Assembly: GCF_001426865.1 (NCBI RefSeq)
Contig: NZ_LMFO01000001.1
Coordinates: forward strand, 806,001 to 870,000
DNA from: Paenibacillus sp. Root52
GTDB taxonomy: Bacteria > Bacillota > Bacilli > Paenibacillales > Paenibacillaceae
Direction: 5' to 3'
DNA length: 64,000 nt
In this document: piece by piece, positions 24,842 through 33,898 of the stretch
Position numbering within the stretch: position 1 is the stretch's first letter
Layout of the letters: every line of letters starts with the position of its first letter
Translations under genes and position numbers: made by a program
The notes under the pieces: generated by a model
What the model saw: only the letters and a program-made list of their open reading frames with translations
Told to the model about the DNA's origin: nothing
Database searches by the model: none

Positions 24842-25771
24842 ATGGCAAATAGTACGAACCTTAAACCCAGTCGTGTCGTTATTGTAGGCATGGGTGCGGT
24901 AGGAACAACAACGGGATACACGCTGATGTTAAGACAGCGCTCATCCGAGTTGGTATTTGTGGATGTGAATCATGACAAAGCTACAGGCGAAATGCTCGAT
25001 ATGAACCACGGTCTTCCTTTTACCGGGGGCGTAAAAGTATGGGCTGGCGATTATTCGGATTGCAAAGACGCTGACATTATTATCATAACAGCCGGCGCAT
25101 CCCAGAAGCCTGGCGAGACACGCATCGATCTGCTGAAGAAAAATGCAAGCATTTTCAAAGAGATTATTGAGAAGATTACAGCCGTTAATTCTCATGGTAT
25201 TTTGTTGATTGCTACTAACCCTGTAGATATCCTCTCCTACACGTCCTGGAAGCAAAGTGGCTGGCCTGCGTCCCGTGTTATTGGATCAGGAACATTGCTG
25301 GATAGTGCACGGTTCCGTTACCTCATTGGTAAGAATAAAGGTATTGATCCGCGCAGCATCCACGCCCATATCATCGGCGAGCACGGGGATTCCGAAGTAC
25401 CTGTATGGAGTCTTGCCAACGTTGCAGGAACGAATCTAGAGCTGGATGAAGAAACGCAAGAGGATATCTTTGATCGCACCAAGAATGCAGCTTATGAGAT
25501 TATTAATGCCAAAGGTGCCACTTCTTATGCAATCGCGCTAGCACTTGATCGTATCGTTGCAGCAATCCTCGGGAATGAAGGCTCTGTCCTGAATGTATCT
25601 ACGTTGCTTGAAGATTACAATGGCGTATCTGATGTCTATCTTGGTGTTCCGTGTGTCGTAGATCGTCACGGCGTGCGCGAAATCCTACCACTGCCATTGA
25701 ATGAGAAAGAAAAAATCGCTTTCCAGGCTTCCGCAAACAAATTAAAAGAACAAATTGCAGGTTTAGAATAG
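24842..25771 (+). CDS. ldh: L-lactate dehydrogenase
   Basis: A 309-residue NAD-dependent enzyme interconverting pyruvate and L-lactate in the cytoplasm. The Rossmann motif is VVIVGMGAVGTTTG (about 12-25). The substrate loop GASQKPGETR has Gln88, the residue that distinguishes lactate from malate dehydrogenase (Arg), and Arg94. Further catalytic residues are Arg157 in DSARFRYL and His181 in the invariant IGEHGDSEVPVWS. Length and start (ATG after AAAAGGAGAGG) are standard. It is monocistronic with a strong terminator. Fermentative regulation by Rex is common for this gene, but only a weak site is visible here. Confidence 0.96.
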   Translation: MANSTNLKPSRVVIVGMGAVGTTTGYTLMLRQRSSELVFVDVNHDKATGEMLDMNHGLPFTGGVKVWAGDYSDCKDADIIIITAGASQKPGETRIDLLKKNASIFKEIIEKITAVNSHGILLIATNPVDILSYTSWKQSGWPASRVIGSGTLLDSARFRYLIGKNKGIDPRSIHAHIIGEHGDSEVPVWSLANVAGTNLELDEETQEDIFDRTKNAAYEIINAKGATSYAIALALDRIVAAILGNEGSVLNVSTLLEDYNGVSDVYLGVPCVVDRHGVREILPLPLNEKEKIAFQASANKLKEQIAGLE

Positions 25772-25838
25772 TAGCCTGAAGGCATCATATCCCCTATTAT
25801 TATTGGCGGTTAAACAATAATCATCATAATCTAATACA

Positions 25839-25881
25839 ACCATCTGGATCTACTTTTCAGTGAGATCTGGATGGTTTTTTA
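25839..25881 (+). terminator. Terminator after ldh
   Basis: ACCATCTGGATCT pairs with AGATCTGGATGGT (13 bp with two G-U pairs) around an 11-nt loop, then TTTTTT. Confidence 0.88.
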
Positions 25882-26042
25882 CTGCTTTTTTATAATGAGA
25901 TAGAAAAAAATGTATAATTTAGATCTTCTAATATGATATTTATATATTTTGAAGTTTAATGTATCTATGGTATATTGAGTAATTCTCTATTTTAGTTTAC
26001 ATAATATTAATTACGGAAATTATATACTCCCCCTCACTCAAA
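25882..26042. other. AT-rich spacer between ldh and recombinase
   Basis: A very AT-rich stretch without a supportable gene. It contains TTAGTTTACATAATA, which recurs almost unchanged near 36888-36902; significance is unclear. No attachment-site-like direct repeat was recognised. Confidence 0.4.
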
Positions 26043-26076
26043 CAAGAAAAACCGCATCTCCTTCGATCTGCGGCTT
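26043..26076 (-). terminator. Terminator after tyrosine recombinase gene
   Basis: AGCCGCA pairs with TGCGGTT (one G-U) and is followed by TTTC on the minus strand. The loop is long, so this is a moderate call. Confidence 0.65.
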
Positions 26077-26081
26077 CTTCG

Positions 26082-27023
26082 TTATTCATGAATCGGCTGA
26101 GCGTTAAAGGTAGGTATTTTTACATCAAGCAGCGCCATCGCTTCCTCTTTCTCCCGACTGGTGACATGCGTGTAGACGGTTGTAGTTTGGATAGATGAGT
26201 GACCAAGCAGCTCTTGAACCGTTCGTAAATCAGCCCCTCGGCGTAACATCATCGTAGCAAATGAGTGCCGCAGCTTGTGACTAGAATAGTTCTGTCGCTG
26301 CGTGGACGGCGATTCTTCCTGGAATCGTTCAAAGGTTTCGGTGGAGATGAGCTGAATACTGCGAATAGACAGTCGTTTACCCTTTTGCGAAACAAACAGC
26401 GCTTCTTCCTTCGAACGCCATGGAGCTAAACGTTCCTCTAAAGCTTGGGACAATAGATCCGCAACCATCTCAGGAACAGGCAATGTGCGCCACTTCCGGC
26501 CTTTCCCGAAGACATCCAACGTACGCCTGTCAGCATTATAATCCTTGCAGTTAAGGGCGTGCACCTCTCCAACCCGTAGTCCCATATACCCCATCAGCAG
26601 GAAAATAGCCAAATTCCGTGTTCGATACTTCCCCTCAACCGATTGCAGAAAACGTTCCAACCCACTCTCATCTAGGAAAACGGGCGCACGATTCTTCTCG
26701 GTTTTGGACTTCTTGATTCCGAAGGCAGGATTCGCTGTTACAAGCTCTAATTCAATTAGTGATTTGTAAAAGCAATGAATTGCTGCATGTTTTCGATTTC
26801 TTGTAGCATCACTTACTCCTCTTTCCCGGGCTTGGGACAAGTAAGATAACACATGCAGTTTTTTGACCTGATCTACCGGTTTGCCTTTAATCGAAACGAG
26901 AAATTCAGCCACATCACCAGTATAGGATTTCACGGTATATCCCGTGTAGCCGGCATCCTTCATCCATATATGAAAAGCCTCAAGCTCCTCTGCATATTGC
27001 TCCCTGATTTCTTCAGATATCAT
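26082..27023 (-). CDS. Tyrosine recombinase/integrase (XerC/XerD-like)
   Basis: A 313-residue site-specific recombinase with an N-terminal SAM-like DNA-binding domain (about 8-100) and a C-terminal catalytic domain. All catalytic residues are seen: R150 in [10 protein letters not shown]174 in GKGRKWR, H249-x-x-R252 in HKLRHSF, H275 in LLGHSS, and nucleophile Y284 in TTVYTHV. The protein is therefore likely active. No excisionase, phage genes or tRNA target lie nearby, so it could be a chromosomal Xer-type enzyme or a stray integrase. The ribosome site is weak. It begins 36 bp after the upstream gene stops. Confidence 0.9.
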   Translation of the reverse strand: MISEEIREQYAEELEAFHIWMKDAGYTGYTVKSYTGDVAEFLVSIKGKPVDQVKKLHVLSYLSQARERGVSDATRNRKHAAIHCFYKSLIELELVTANPAFGIKKSKTEKNRAPVFLDESGLERFLQSVEGKYRTRNLAIFLLMGYMGLRVGEVHALNCKDYNADRRTLDVFGKGRKWRTLPVPEMVADLLSQALEERLAPWRSKEEALFVSQKGKRLSIRSIQLISTETFERFQEESPSTQRQNYSSHKLRHSFATMMLRRGADLRTVQELLGHSSIQTTTVYTHVTSREKEEAMALLDVKIPTFNAQPIHE

Positions 27024-27059
27024 CTATGTTTGTCACCACAATTCTATTGGTAATGTTCG

Positions 27060-28130
27060 TCAGTCAACAATAACGATATTTATCAACGGTTCGACGATCT
27101 CTGGGAGACCTTCGTTACGCGTAATTACAAAAGACGGTAGTGGGTTCTCATGTAGCCCATTTACAGACTCACAATTTTGCACAACCAATGCCATTCGTAG
27201 TGTTTCTCCCGAACCAGCAACTTGAATCTGCGGCCACTCTTTCTTCGTACAAGCCGGCCAGTTCGCAAGCTCATTGGCAGGAATAATGCTTAACTGTGTT
27301 GTTTCAGCAGCAATACGGTAAATTCCCGTGCATACAGGTTCTTCTCCCAGCTTGTCCACCGGCAACTTAGCCTGTGCAGTCGCATCGGGAGCTGCATAGA
27401 TGGAATAACACCAAGGCGAAATGCCCCATGCAGTGGCCATCAAGCCTTCATTTAACAGCTGAGCGGACAGATCACCCTCATTAAAACGTTCAACTAAATT
27501 GTGATCCCCGGCTCCAAGTAACTCGTCTACACGCGGAACCATGCGTGGTAGATCTGCAAGTATAAAGCCCGCACTGCCATAGGAGTCAAATACATGATGG
27601 TCTCTCGTCCATACTGGTGCTGATGCAAGTTGCTCTTGCGTAGGTTGCGCTGGGAATAGTGCGATAACGACCGTAACCACCTGAGCATATCTGACCATAG
27701 CCATCTGTTCTGGCTCCAATGGAACTTCTGCAATCCGAGGTGTTTTCCTATGAATCGATATACATAGCTCATACTCTCCTTCAACAAAATCCGACCATCC
27801 GAAGTCTACACTATAGTCTATACCTTCAATAGAACCTACGGAAAACTTCGTGTCGGGATGTAAGTTTACTGTATATTGTACGAAGCTCAGTTCTTGACCA
27901 TATATAATAGAAGCATCTTGTCTTACGATAGGAGCATCAAGCTGCTGAGCAACAACCGAGACTTTGCGTCCGTCCTTCAAGCAACGTTGTGGATCAATAT
28001 CAAGTTCTATATGCTCAACTTCGGCTTTCTGTGTGATGATCAACTTCGCCTCTGCAAGTACAGCAGAATCTGTTAAAGCAAACCCGAAATTCGGATTCAA
28101 ATCCTGGTTCGTATGTAAATATGTATTCAT
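27060..28130 (-). CDS. Unrecognised 356-residue protein
   Basis: The start is ATG 28130 (MNTYLHTNQD), behind GAGGAGAGGGG; the 12-codon longer frame is not supported. No signal peptide, membrane helix or catalytic signature is visible. The N-terminal half contains strands such as ELSFVQYTVNLHPDTKF and DYSVDFGWSDFVEGEYELCI. This looks like a jelly-roll or TerD-like beta sandwich, but the diagnostic TerD motif GDNxxG is absent. The C-terminal half has several Trp and Pro residues (MATAWGISPWCYSIYAAPD). It may be co-transcribed with the recombinase. I cannot assign a function. Confidence 0.7.
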   Translation of the reverse strand: MNTYLHTNQDLNPNFGFALTDSAVLAEAKLIITQKAEVEHIELDIDPQRCLKDGRKVSVVAQQLDAPIVRQDASIIYGQELSFVQYTVNLHPDTKFSVGSIEGIDYSVDFGWSDFVEGEYELCISIHRKTPRIAEVPLEPEQMAMVRYAQVVTVVIALFPAQPTQEQLASAPVWTRDHHVFDSYGSAGFILADLPRMVPRVDELLGAGDHNLVERFNEGDLSAQLLNEGLMATAWGISPWCYSIYAAPDATAQAKLPVDKLGEEPVCTGIYRIAAETTQLSIIPANELANWPACTKKEWPQIQVAGSGETLRMALVVQNCESVNGLHENPLPSFVITRNEGLPEIVEPLINIVIVD

Positions 28131-28339
28131 GATACATCCCCTCTCCTCTGTCTGATGGCATGTCACAACCCCAAATATATGTCATATTGGATGAACCCGC
28201 AACCCCAGTTCAACGATATGAGTCTACATGCACCTTAATACATACCCGTTATACAGGTCTTAGGAACCGTTAATTTTACTAGAATTATTAAAAAAAATGC
28301 AGATGATTCATTTAGAATTCCTAACTCCAAAATACAAAT

Positions 28340-28385
28340 AAAAAACCCCCTTACTTTTTTCGCACAAGCGAAAATTCAGGAGGTA
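28340..28385 (-). terminator. Terminator after amino-acid permease gene
   Basis: On the minus strand CCTCCT pairs with AGGGGG around an inner TTTTCGC-TTGT-GCGAAAA hairpin, followed by TTTTTTAT. Confidence 0.75.
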
Positions 28386-28422
28386 TGAACTATTTTGTTG
28401 CCATTTGATCTAAAGATTGAGC

Positions 28423-29835
28423 TTACTCTTCGAATGACTTCGAGTTCAAATGACTGTGATGACGTCCGTATAAGAAATAAATCGCCAGACCAATCAGCAA
28501 CCAGATGAAGAACGTGATCCAAGTGAGCATCGCAAGTCGAGTCATAAGATACACACAGCCGATTGCGCTGAGGATTGGAATCCATGGGACGAACGGGACG
28601 CGGAAGCCACGTTTGAGATCAGGATTGTTTTTACGGAGCACGATAACCCCCAGACTGACCACTGCAAATGCAAACAACGTGCCGATGTTGGTCAACTCTG
28701 CCAGATGTCCGAGGGAGATGAAACCAGAAAATAACGCTACAACGATTCCCGCAACCCAGCTACCCAGGGCAGGAGTCTGGCTTTTGCCACTAACTTTCGA
28801 GAATACCGGAGATAACAATCCGTCCCTTGACATGGAGTACAATAATCGCGTCTGACCATACATCATCACAAGTAATACGGTAGTAATTCCTGTAATGGCA
28901 CCTAGTGCTACAATCCAAGATAAGCCATGCAAGTTAACAAATTCAAAGGCAAAAGCTACTGGATCGCTAACATTCAGCATATGGTACGGCACAATCCCCG
29001 TAAGGATTAGTGAAACGACAATATATAACACGGTACAGATCGCGAGCGAACCGATAATGCCAATCGGCAAATTGCGCTGAGGCATCTTCACTTCTTCCGC
29101 TGCGGTAGATACAGCATCGAATCCAATATACGCAAAGAATACCGTCGCCGCTCCAGCGGTTACACCCGAAATGCCAAAAGGCAGAAATGGCTGCCAATTA
29201 TCAGGCTGAACATAGAACACACCTACACCGATAAATATCAACACAACAATTATTTTCAGCGCAACCATAATCCCATTGGCACGAGCCGCTTCTTTCACTC
29301 CTCGGGTTAACAAGAAGGTAATAATTAACGTAATGACCGCTGCTGTGATATCAAAATACGTACTCTTCTCTGGACTAAAAGCACTCGTTAGCTCATGAGG
29401 TAAGTGCAATCCGAATCCAGATAATAGACTTTGGAAATAACCAGACCATCCACTAGCAACTGCTGCACTTGCAAAACCATACTCCAGGATCAGATCCCAT
29501 CCAAGAATCCAAGCAATTACTTCACCAAAGGCAGTATAGCTATAAGTATAGGCACTTCCCGAAGCGGGTACACTTGAGGCAAATTCCGAATAACACAGTG
29601 CAGCAAAAGCACAGATTAGCCCTGCCAGCAAAAAGGAAAGGACTAGACCAGGCCCTGCGTATTTAGCAGCAGCCACACCTGTAAGAACAAATATCCCTGT
29701 TCCGATAATCGCACCTACACCAAGTGTCATCAGATCCAGCGGCCCTAACACTCTTTTCAGTGCACTACGTTCTTCCCCACTTACAGCAATGGGTTTCTTG
29801 CGAAACAATGAAGATTGTGACTCATTTCTGCTCAT
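28423..29835 (-). CDS. Amino-acid permease, APC superfamily (YfnA-like)
   Basis: A 470-residue integral membrane protein with about 12 predicted helices. The APC signature is clear near the N-terminus: LGVGAIIGTGIFVLTGVAA in helix 1, the conserved unwound substrate-binding loop GTG. LCYSEFASSVPASGSAYTYSY and GWDLILEYGFASA match the cationic amino-acid transporter subfamily to which B. subtilis YfnA belongs. It is probably a proton-coupled importer or exchanger; specificity cannot be read. It is monocistronic, with a terminator downstream and a long AT-rich region upstream. Confidence 0.92.
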   Translation of the reverse strand: MSRNESQSSLFRKKPIAVSGEERSALKRVLGPLDLMTLGVGAIIGTGIFVLTGVAAAKYAGPGLVLSFLLAGLICAFAALCYSEFASSVPASGSAYTYSYTAFGEVIAWILGWDLILEYGFASAAVASGWSGYFQSLLSGFGLHLPHELTSAFSPEKSTYFDITAAVITLIITFLLTRGVKEAARANGIMVALKIIVVLIFIGVGVFYVQPDNWQPFLPFGISGVTAGAATVFFAYIGFDAVSTAAEEVKMPQRNLPIGIIGSLAICTVLYIVVSLILTGIVPYHMLNVSDPVAFAFEFVNLHGLSWIVALGAITGITTVLLVMMYGQTRLLYSMSRDGLLSPVFSKVSGKSQTPALGSWVAGIVVALFSGFISLGHLAELTNIGTLFAFAVVSLGVIVLRKNNPDLKRGFRVPFVPWIPILSAIGCVYLMTRLAMLTWITFFIWLLIGLAIYFLYGRHHSHLNSKSFEE

Positions 29836-30221
29836 ACATAATTTCCTCTCGTCGTGAAAGTATCACCTGTTCATCTGTTCTATAAAAAAGTGGTTTGTTC
29901 TATCTTATCGACCACCTATAAAAAACTAGTCGATTCTACACGTTATCGCGTTGCTTGATTAAATTTTTATTTAGAGAGATGTCGTATGTTGTGCTTTTTA
30001 AGCGGAAATTATCATGATATCTTGCCCGTGAAAGATAATAAAAATCGATCTAAACGAAAACTACGTATAATTTATATTATGCGCAGTTTTTATTTCACTT
30101 TTCCTCACCATAAAATTGTTTAAATACGTTGTTATATGAATTCGTGTGAATAACAGCTTATTTCGTTTATTTACGCTGTCCATCTCTCACGAATCCTGTC
30201 TGATTAATGCTCGTCAAGGAA
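29836..30221. other. AT-rich intergenic region upstream of permease gene
   Basis: About 390 bp containing the permease promoter region. A GTGGT...ACCAC inverted pair spans about 29889-29916 with TATAAAAAA nearby. No gene, riboswitch or RNA family was recognised. Confidence 0.4.
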
Positions 30222-30255
30222 CAAAAAAAGACCGCATGATCCCATGCGGCTCTTG
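30222..30255 (-). terminator. Terminator after amidohydrolase gene
   Basis: GCCGCATG pairs with CATGCGGT around a 4-nt loop, then CTTTTTTT on the minus strand. Confidence 0.9.
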
Positions 30256-30286
30256 GTTTAATCTTTATTTCTCTAATATCCCAAGG

Positions 30287-31654
30287 TTACGAAAATATGA
30301 TCCGATCTGCATCAGACATCTGATATTGCGTTAGAAGGTAGCTGGTACTCTCCAATGCCTGACGGCGAACCGCACCTAAATCTACATGCAACAACCTACC
30401 TTCTCTCTTCACCGGTTGACCTGCCACAAATACAGTGTCCACGTTTGATGGATTAGCGAATTGTACAACGGCCCCTATCGGATCATGAACGGGGAACAAA
30501 TTCAGATCCGTCGTACGAATCATAATCAGGTCGGCCTCTTTGCCTGGTGCTAGTGTGCCAATCTTATGCCCTAGTCCCAACGCTTGTGCGCCAGCCGATG
30601 TGGCGAATCTCAATACCTGACTCGACTGTAAGTTCAGCTCACCAGGCATTTCTCCCTGCTGCAACAATTGCTCATTCGCTCTCGACCGCTCTGCCTGCAG
30701 CGCAAACTTCATCTGAGAAAACATATCACCACCCGTGGATGTCACCACATCCACACCGAGTGTTGGCGTGCCTCCATTCTCCAGAAAATGGCCGGTCGCT
30801 GGGTATCCATGCCCCATCATCATCTCTATCTCAGGCGTAATCGAAAGTGACGCACCTTGATCGGCGAGCATTTTGTATTCATCAAGCCCCATCGTATTGC
30901 CATGAACCACATTTATTCGTGGACTCAGTAGACCTGCCTCATGTAGCTTTGTCACTGAGCGATCCACACTGCCCCAAGTCCCGAATCCTACGTGCATGGA
31001 ACAAATGGCATCTAATTCCTCTGCAAGACGAATCTCCTTGACCGTTGTATCCCAATGACTGAACTCCGGCCCTCGAATGGCAAGCCCAAACGCCAGCAAT
31101 TGATCCCTTGATGAGAAGTATCGCTGCTTCACTCTGCGTACATCGTTGGAGTATGTAAGAAGACTATCTCTATTCCAGTAATTCGTTTCACCAGGTACAC
31201 CCTGAGCGAATACCGCACGGATTCCCGCATCCTGAAGTCCATGAATCAATTCATCTGTGTGCTCTGGCGAATACGGCATACTCCAATCCAATACAGTTGT
31301 CACCCCTGCATTAAGCGCTTCCAAAGATCCTAATAAATTCGCGATGTAGCTGTCTTGAGGACGAAGCTTGCTCCCCATAGCTCCATAATAGAGATTCTGC
31401 AAATACACGGGCAGTGACCAATTCGTGCCTGTTGTTTTAACCAATGACTCCCACACATGGCGATGGGTATCTACAAGTCCCGGGAGCACAATCATATCAG
31501 ATGCATCGATAACTTCGGCTTCTGCACACTCCAGATCAGGCTTAATAGCTATAATGATAGAATCCTCAATTAAGACATCGGCTCTTTTGTACTGACCAAC
31601 CGAGGCATCCATTGAAATAACACAACCATTTTTCAGCAAATAACTTTTCCCCAT
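30287..31654 (-). CDS. Amidohydrolase/deaminase family protein
   Basis: A 455-residue metal-dependent hydrolase of the AtzB/TrzA/SsnA group. The start is ATG 31654 (MGKSYLLKNG), behind GGAG. The composite layout is a small beta-sandwich at both ends (1-60 and about 395-455) around a TIM barrel. Metal ligands: the HxH pair in LVDTHRHVWE, His in CSMHVGF, His in VVHGN, and Asp in LGVDVVTSTGGD. This pattern fits deaminases of purine-like or triazine substrates, and 5'-deoxyadenosine or 8-oxoguanine deaminases. The exact substrate is unknown. It stands alone. Confidence 0.88.
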   Translation of the reverse strand: MGKSYLLKNGCVISMDASVGQYKRADVLIEDSIIIAIKPDLECAEAEVIDASDMIVLPGLVDTHRHVWESLVKTTGTNWSLPVYLQNLYYGAMGSKLRPQDSYIANLLGSLEALNAGVTTVLDWSMPYSPEHTDELIHGLQDAGIRAVFAQGVPGETNYWNRDSLLTYSNDVRRVKQRYFSSRDQLLAFGLAIRGPEFSHWDTTVKEIRLAEELDAICSMHVGFGTWGSVDRSVTKLHEAGLLSPRINVVHGNTMGLDEYKMLADQGASLSITPEIEMMMGHGYPATGHFLENGGTPTLGVDVVTSTGGDMFSQMKFALQAERSRANEQLLQQGEMPGELNLQSSQVLRFATSAGAQALGLGHKIGTLAPGKEADLIMIRTTDLNLFPVHDPIGAVVQFANPSNVDTVFVAGQPVKREGRLLHVDLGAVRRQALESTSYLLTQYQMSDADRIIFS

Positions 31655-31795
31655 TAGACACATCTCCAATCATTATGTTTTGGATATGGCTTGCATGATG
31701 GTATGATTCAATGCTGAACGACATTATTATACAACTTAATTTTATAAAGTATATATGTATTATATAGTTGCATCTCTAGATTTGCAAATTTTGGA

Positions 31796-31837
31796 ATCAA
31801 AAAAACCTTGAGTAGCAAGTAGCTATGCAAGGTTTTA
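31796..31837 (-). terminator. Terminator after 62-residue membrane protein gene
   Basis: AAACCTTG pairs with CAAGGTTT around an inner TAGC-TACTT-GCTA hairpin, followed by TTTTG on the minus strand. Confidence 0.88.
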
Positions 31838-31851
31838 TGAATCCTTTCAAT

Positions 31852-32040
31852 CTAATCATTCCACCAGATTAATTGAAGCAGTGAATGGTCTCCTTCATGA
31901 TATTTCACTTCGCGCTCTCCAGGAATCACTGAGTGTTCCTCAACAACAATGGGAAAAGGTGAACCGATGAGGTTAATCCCTATTAATAATGCAAAGCTAA
32001 TGATAACAATCCCAATCAAAGTAAAAATGACTCTTTTCAA
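31852..32040 (-). CDS. Small membrane-anchored protein
   Basis: A 62-residue protein with one N-terminal helix (about 4-27) and a short polar tail with VVEEHSVIPGEREVKYHEGDHS. The TTG start overlaps the stop of the preceding gene by 4 bp (TTGA) and has GGAG upstream, a good sign of translational coupling. No family is recognised. It probably acts with the 198-residue membrane protein encoded just before it. Confidence 0.65.
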   Translation of the reverse strand: MKRVIFTLIGIVIISFALLIGINLIGSPFPIVVEEHSVIPGEREVKYHEGDHSLLQLIWWND

Positions 32041-32633
32041 TCGACTCTCTCCTCATTCATGTATCTTACTTCCCCGCCAAAAATCTTGTCTGCAACGATA
32101 TTTCCATCTTGATCAAAAGCTCTTATTGTCCAGTTCTCCTCGGTATACTCATCTAATACAAACAGTGCATACAGATCGTCAATCTCTTCAAGTTGATAGT
32201 CATCCGGTTTGGCTTTCACTTCTTCAAGGGAGAGCTCGTAAGATTGCGAAGACGAAACATCCTTCAGATGATTGCCCACCGCTATGTATTTGATGTTGGA
32301 TTCCATGGTTGTTACTACCCCAACTACAAAGCGATTAGGATCACCTAGACCAGTAGCCTCAAATGGCTTGCCTTCCTCGACCGTACGACCATATGAGCTT
32401 CCATCATAACGATGTAAGAAACCGAACTTCTTTTCAAGTTTGGCTATGCCAAAACTCTGGTCTTGATGATCTACGAACAATACCACTTGGCCGTAACCGT
32501 TAATTTCTTTGGATTTTACAATCTGACCATCATGAGGCAATGCGTTGATTTCATTCACATGTAACCCTTGCATCGCGCCAAATCCTAATATAACAAGCAA
32601 GCATAGACCAACTATAATTAATCCTTTTCGCAA
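32037..32633 (-). CDS. Membrane-anchored protein of unknown function
   Basis: A 198-residue protein with an uncleaved N-terminal helix (about 4-21) and an extracytoplasmic beta-rich domain (QVVLFVDHQDQSFGIAKLEKKFGFLHRYDG, NRFVVGVVTTMESNIKYIAVG). This pattern of a sensing-type strand pair followed by FDQDGNIVADK occurs in Bacillus/Paenibacillus hypothetical proteins without known role. It overlaps the following 62-residue gene by 4 bp, forming a two-gene operon ended by a terminator. Confidence 0.7.
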   Translation of the reverse strand: MRKGLIIVGLCLLVILGFGAMQGLHVNEINALPHDGQIVKSKEINGYGQVVLFVDHQDQSFGIAKLEKKFGFLHRYDGSSYGRTVEEGKPFEATGLGDPNRFVVGVVTTMESNIKYIAVGNHLKDVSSSQSYELSLEEVKAKPDDYQLEEIDDLYALFVLDEYTEENWTIRAFDQDGNIVADKIFGGEVRYMNEERVD

Positions 32634-33029
32634 AATACCCCTCCATACAATGAGATAATAATTAATAATAAGTAATGCATTTCAGATGAATGCTACATAT
32701 TAAATGCTTCCCGAACGATAAATGTTGCTCGCTTGATCCAATTCGTTAGAAGTTTACTACGTATCATTGTAATTTTAACATAATTATACATAAGATGTTT
32801 GAAGCCTTTTTTTCATGAGCAATCGTACGACATCCAGAGAATCAGATAAAATCAGATAAGCCACCGTCTATGAAGGGCATATCATCACAACATCGTTCTG
32901 TTGTGATATATTCATCCTATTGTTTCCTATAATGAATGAAAGTGTAATTACGTAAAGGGCAATATTTGATGTGTGCTGGCTTTCAACCAGATTGATTAGC
33001 GAGACCACGATAACTAGGAGGAACGAAAT
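32634..33029. other. Intergenic region upstream of dinB-like gene
   Basis: About 395 bp with divergent promoters. It contains a 9-bp inverted repeat (listed separately) and TTACGTAA near 32946-32953. No coding frame is supported. Confidence 0.45.
32884..32907 (+). promoter_or_regulatory. Perfect 9-bp inverted repeat, possible operator
   Basis: ATCACAACA, a 6-nt spacer, then TGTTGTGAT. There is no T-tract, so it is not a terminator. It lies about 120 bp upstream of the dinB-like gene and could bind a dimeric repressor. Confidence 0.45.
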
Positions 33030-33524
33030 ATGAGTGTATCTGCAATCGACATTTTATTAACGCAAAAGGATAACACATGGGATCAATGTAATTGGATTGT
33101 ACCTGTAGCAAAAGCACTGGAGGGGCTTTCTGCTGAACAAGCTGCCTGGGTTCCACCTTCAGGTGGACTTAGCATCTGGCAACTGGTAAACCACATGCAT
33201 TATTACAACCATCGTATCTTCCAACGTATGCAGGGTATAACCTCTGATCCAGCCGCAGAGAGCAATGTTGCGACATTTGGTGGTACGGGCGATGCAACAG
33301 ACGAGGCAGGATGGAACGACTTAGTGAGGAGCACTACAGAACTTGCTGAACAGTTACGAACTCAGCTTGCAACCTTGCAACAGTCTAATCTTGATGCACA
33401 ATATATGAATACTGAGGATACTTGGGGGCATACCCTTAGCCAATGGATACTACATGATGCATATCATGCCGGGCAGATTGTTCTTCTTCGCAGACAGCAA
33501 GGAAACTGGAATATCGTCTTCTAA
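33030..33524 (+). CDS. DinB family protein
   Basis: A 164-residue four-helix-bundle protein of the DinB/YfiT superfamily. The ATG follows AGGAGGAA. Putative metal-binding histidines are in LVNHMHYYNHRIF and in WILHDAYHAGQIVLLRRQ, the usual positions. DinB proteins are named for damage-inducible expression; many act as metal-dependent thiol transferases (for example bacillithiol S-transferase BstA), but this one cannot be assigned. The preceding intergenic region has a palindromic operator candidate. Confidence 0.88.
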   Translation: MSVSAIDILLTQKDNTWDQCNWIVPVAKALEGLSAEQAAWVPPSGGLSIWQLVNHMHYYNHRIFQRMQGITSDPAAESNVATFGGTGDATDEAGWNDLVRSTTELAEQLRTQLATLQQSNLDAQYMNTEDTWGHTLSQWILHDAYHAGQIVLLRRQQGNWNIVF

Positions 33525-33608
33525 AAAAACACTTGAACTGCTAGCGCTTACAAGATTAAGATGAAATCATTGATGTTACAACTTGTTCAACACACTAACA
33601 ATTGAATA

Positions 33609-33750
33609 GGATCTTCGGGGTAGGGTGCAATTCCCAACCGGCGGTGATGTTCCTCGGAACCAGCCCGCGACTCGCTGACTGATATAGTTATCAGCGACTG
33701 ACTTGGTGAGACTCCAAGGCCGACGGTAAAGTCCGGATGAGAGAAGATCA
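33609..33750 (+). promoter_or_regulatory. FMN riboswitch (RFN element)
   Basis: The aptamer is nearly canonical: closing stem ATCTTC (33611) with GAAGAT (33743), conserved GGGGTAGGGTGCAATTCCC, ACCGGCGGTGATG, AGCCCGCGACTCGC, a variable stem, and GACTTGGTGAGACTCCAAGG, CCGACGGTAAAGTCCGGATG. Binding of FMN should fold the aptamer and allow the downstream terminator. CCGTTCT at 33763-33769 is complementary to AGAACGG at 33834-33840 in the terminator, giving a plausible antiterminator. It controls the EamA transporter gene 33899-34879. Confidence 0.97.
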
Positions 33751-33807
33751 ACACATGTCATGCCGTTCTACGGGAAGTCCTCTTCTCTGACGACATATGC
33801 ATGGATG

Positions 33808-33850
33808 AGCCCCCGTTTATTTGGTGATTCACCAGAACGGGGGCTTTTGT
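33808..33850 (+). terminator. Riboswitch-controlled terminator
   Basis: AGCCCCCGTT pairs with AACGGGGGCT, enclosing TGGTGA-TT-TCACCA and followed by TTTTG. It sits between the FMN aptamer and the transporter ribosome site. Confidence 0.93.
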
Positions 33851-33898
33851 CGATTTTGCCAACTGAAGATTCCGTGTTCTGACGAAGGAGTCCTGAAT

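Noticed and set aside
25772..27060. Integrative element around the tyrosine recombinase
   Set aside because: No flanking direct repeats, tRNA gene, excisionase or phage genes are visible; the recombinase may be an ordinary Xer-type enzyme.
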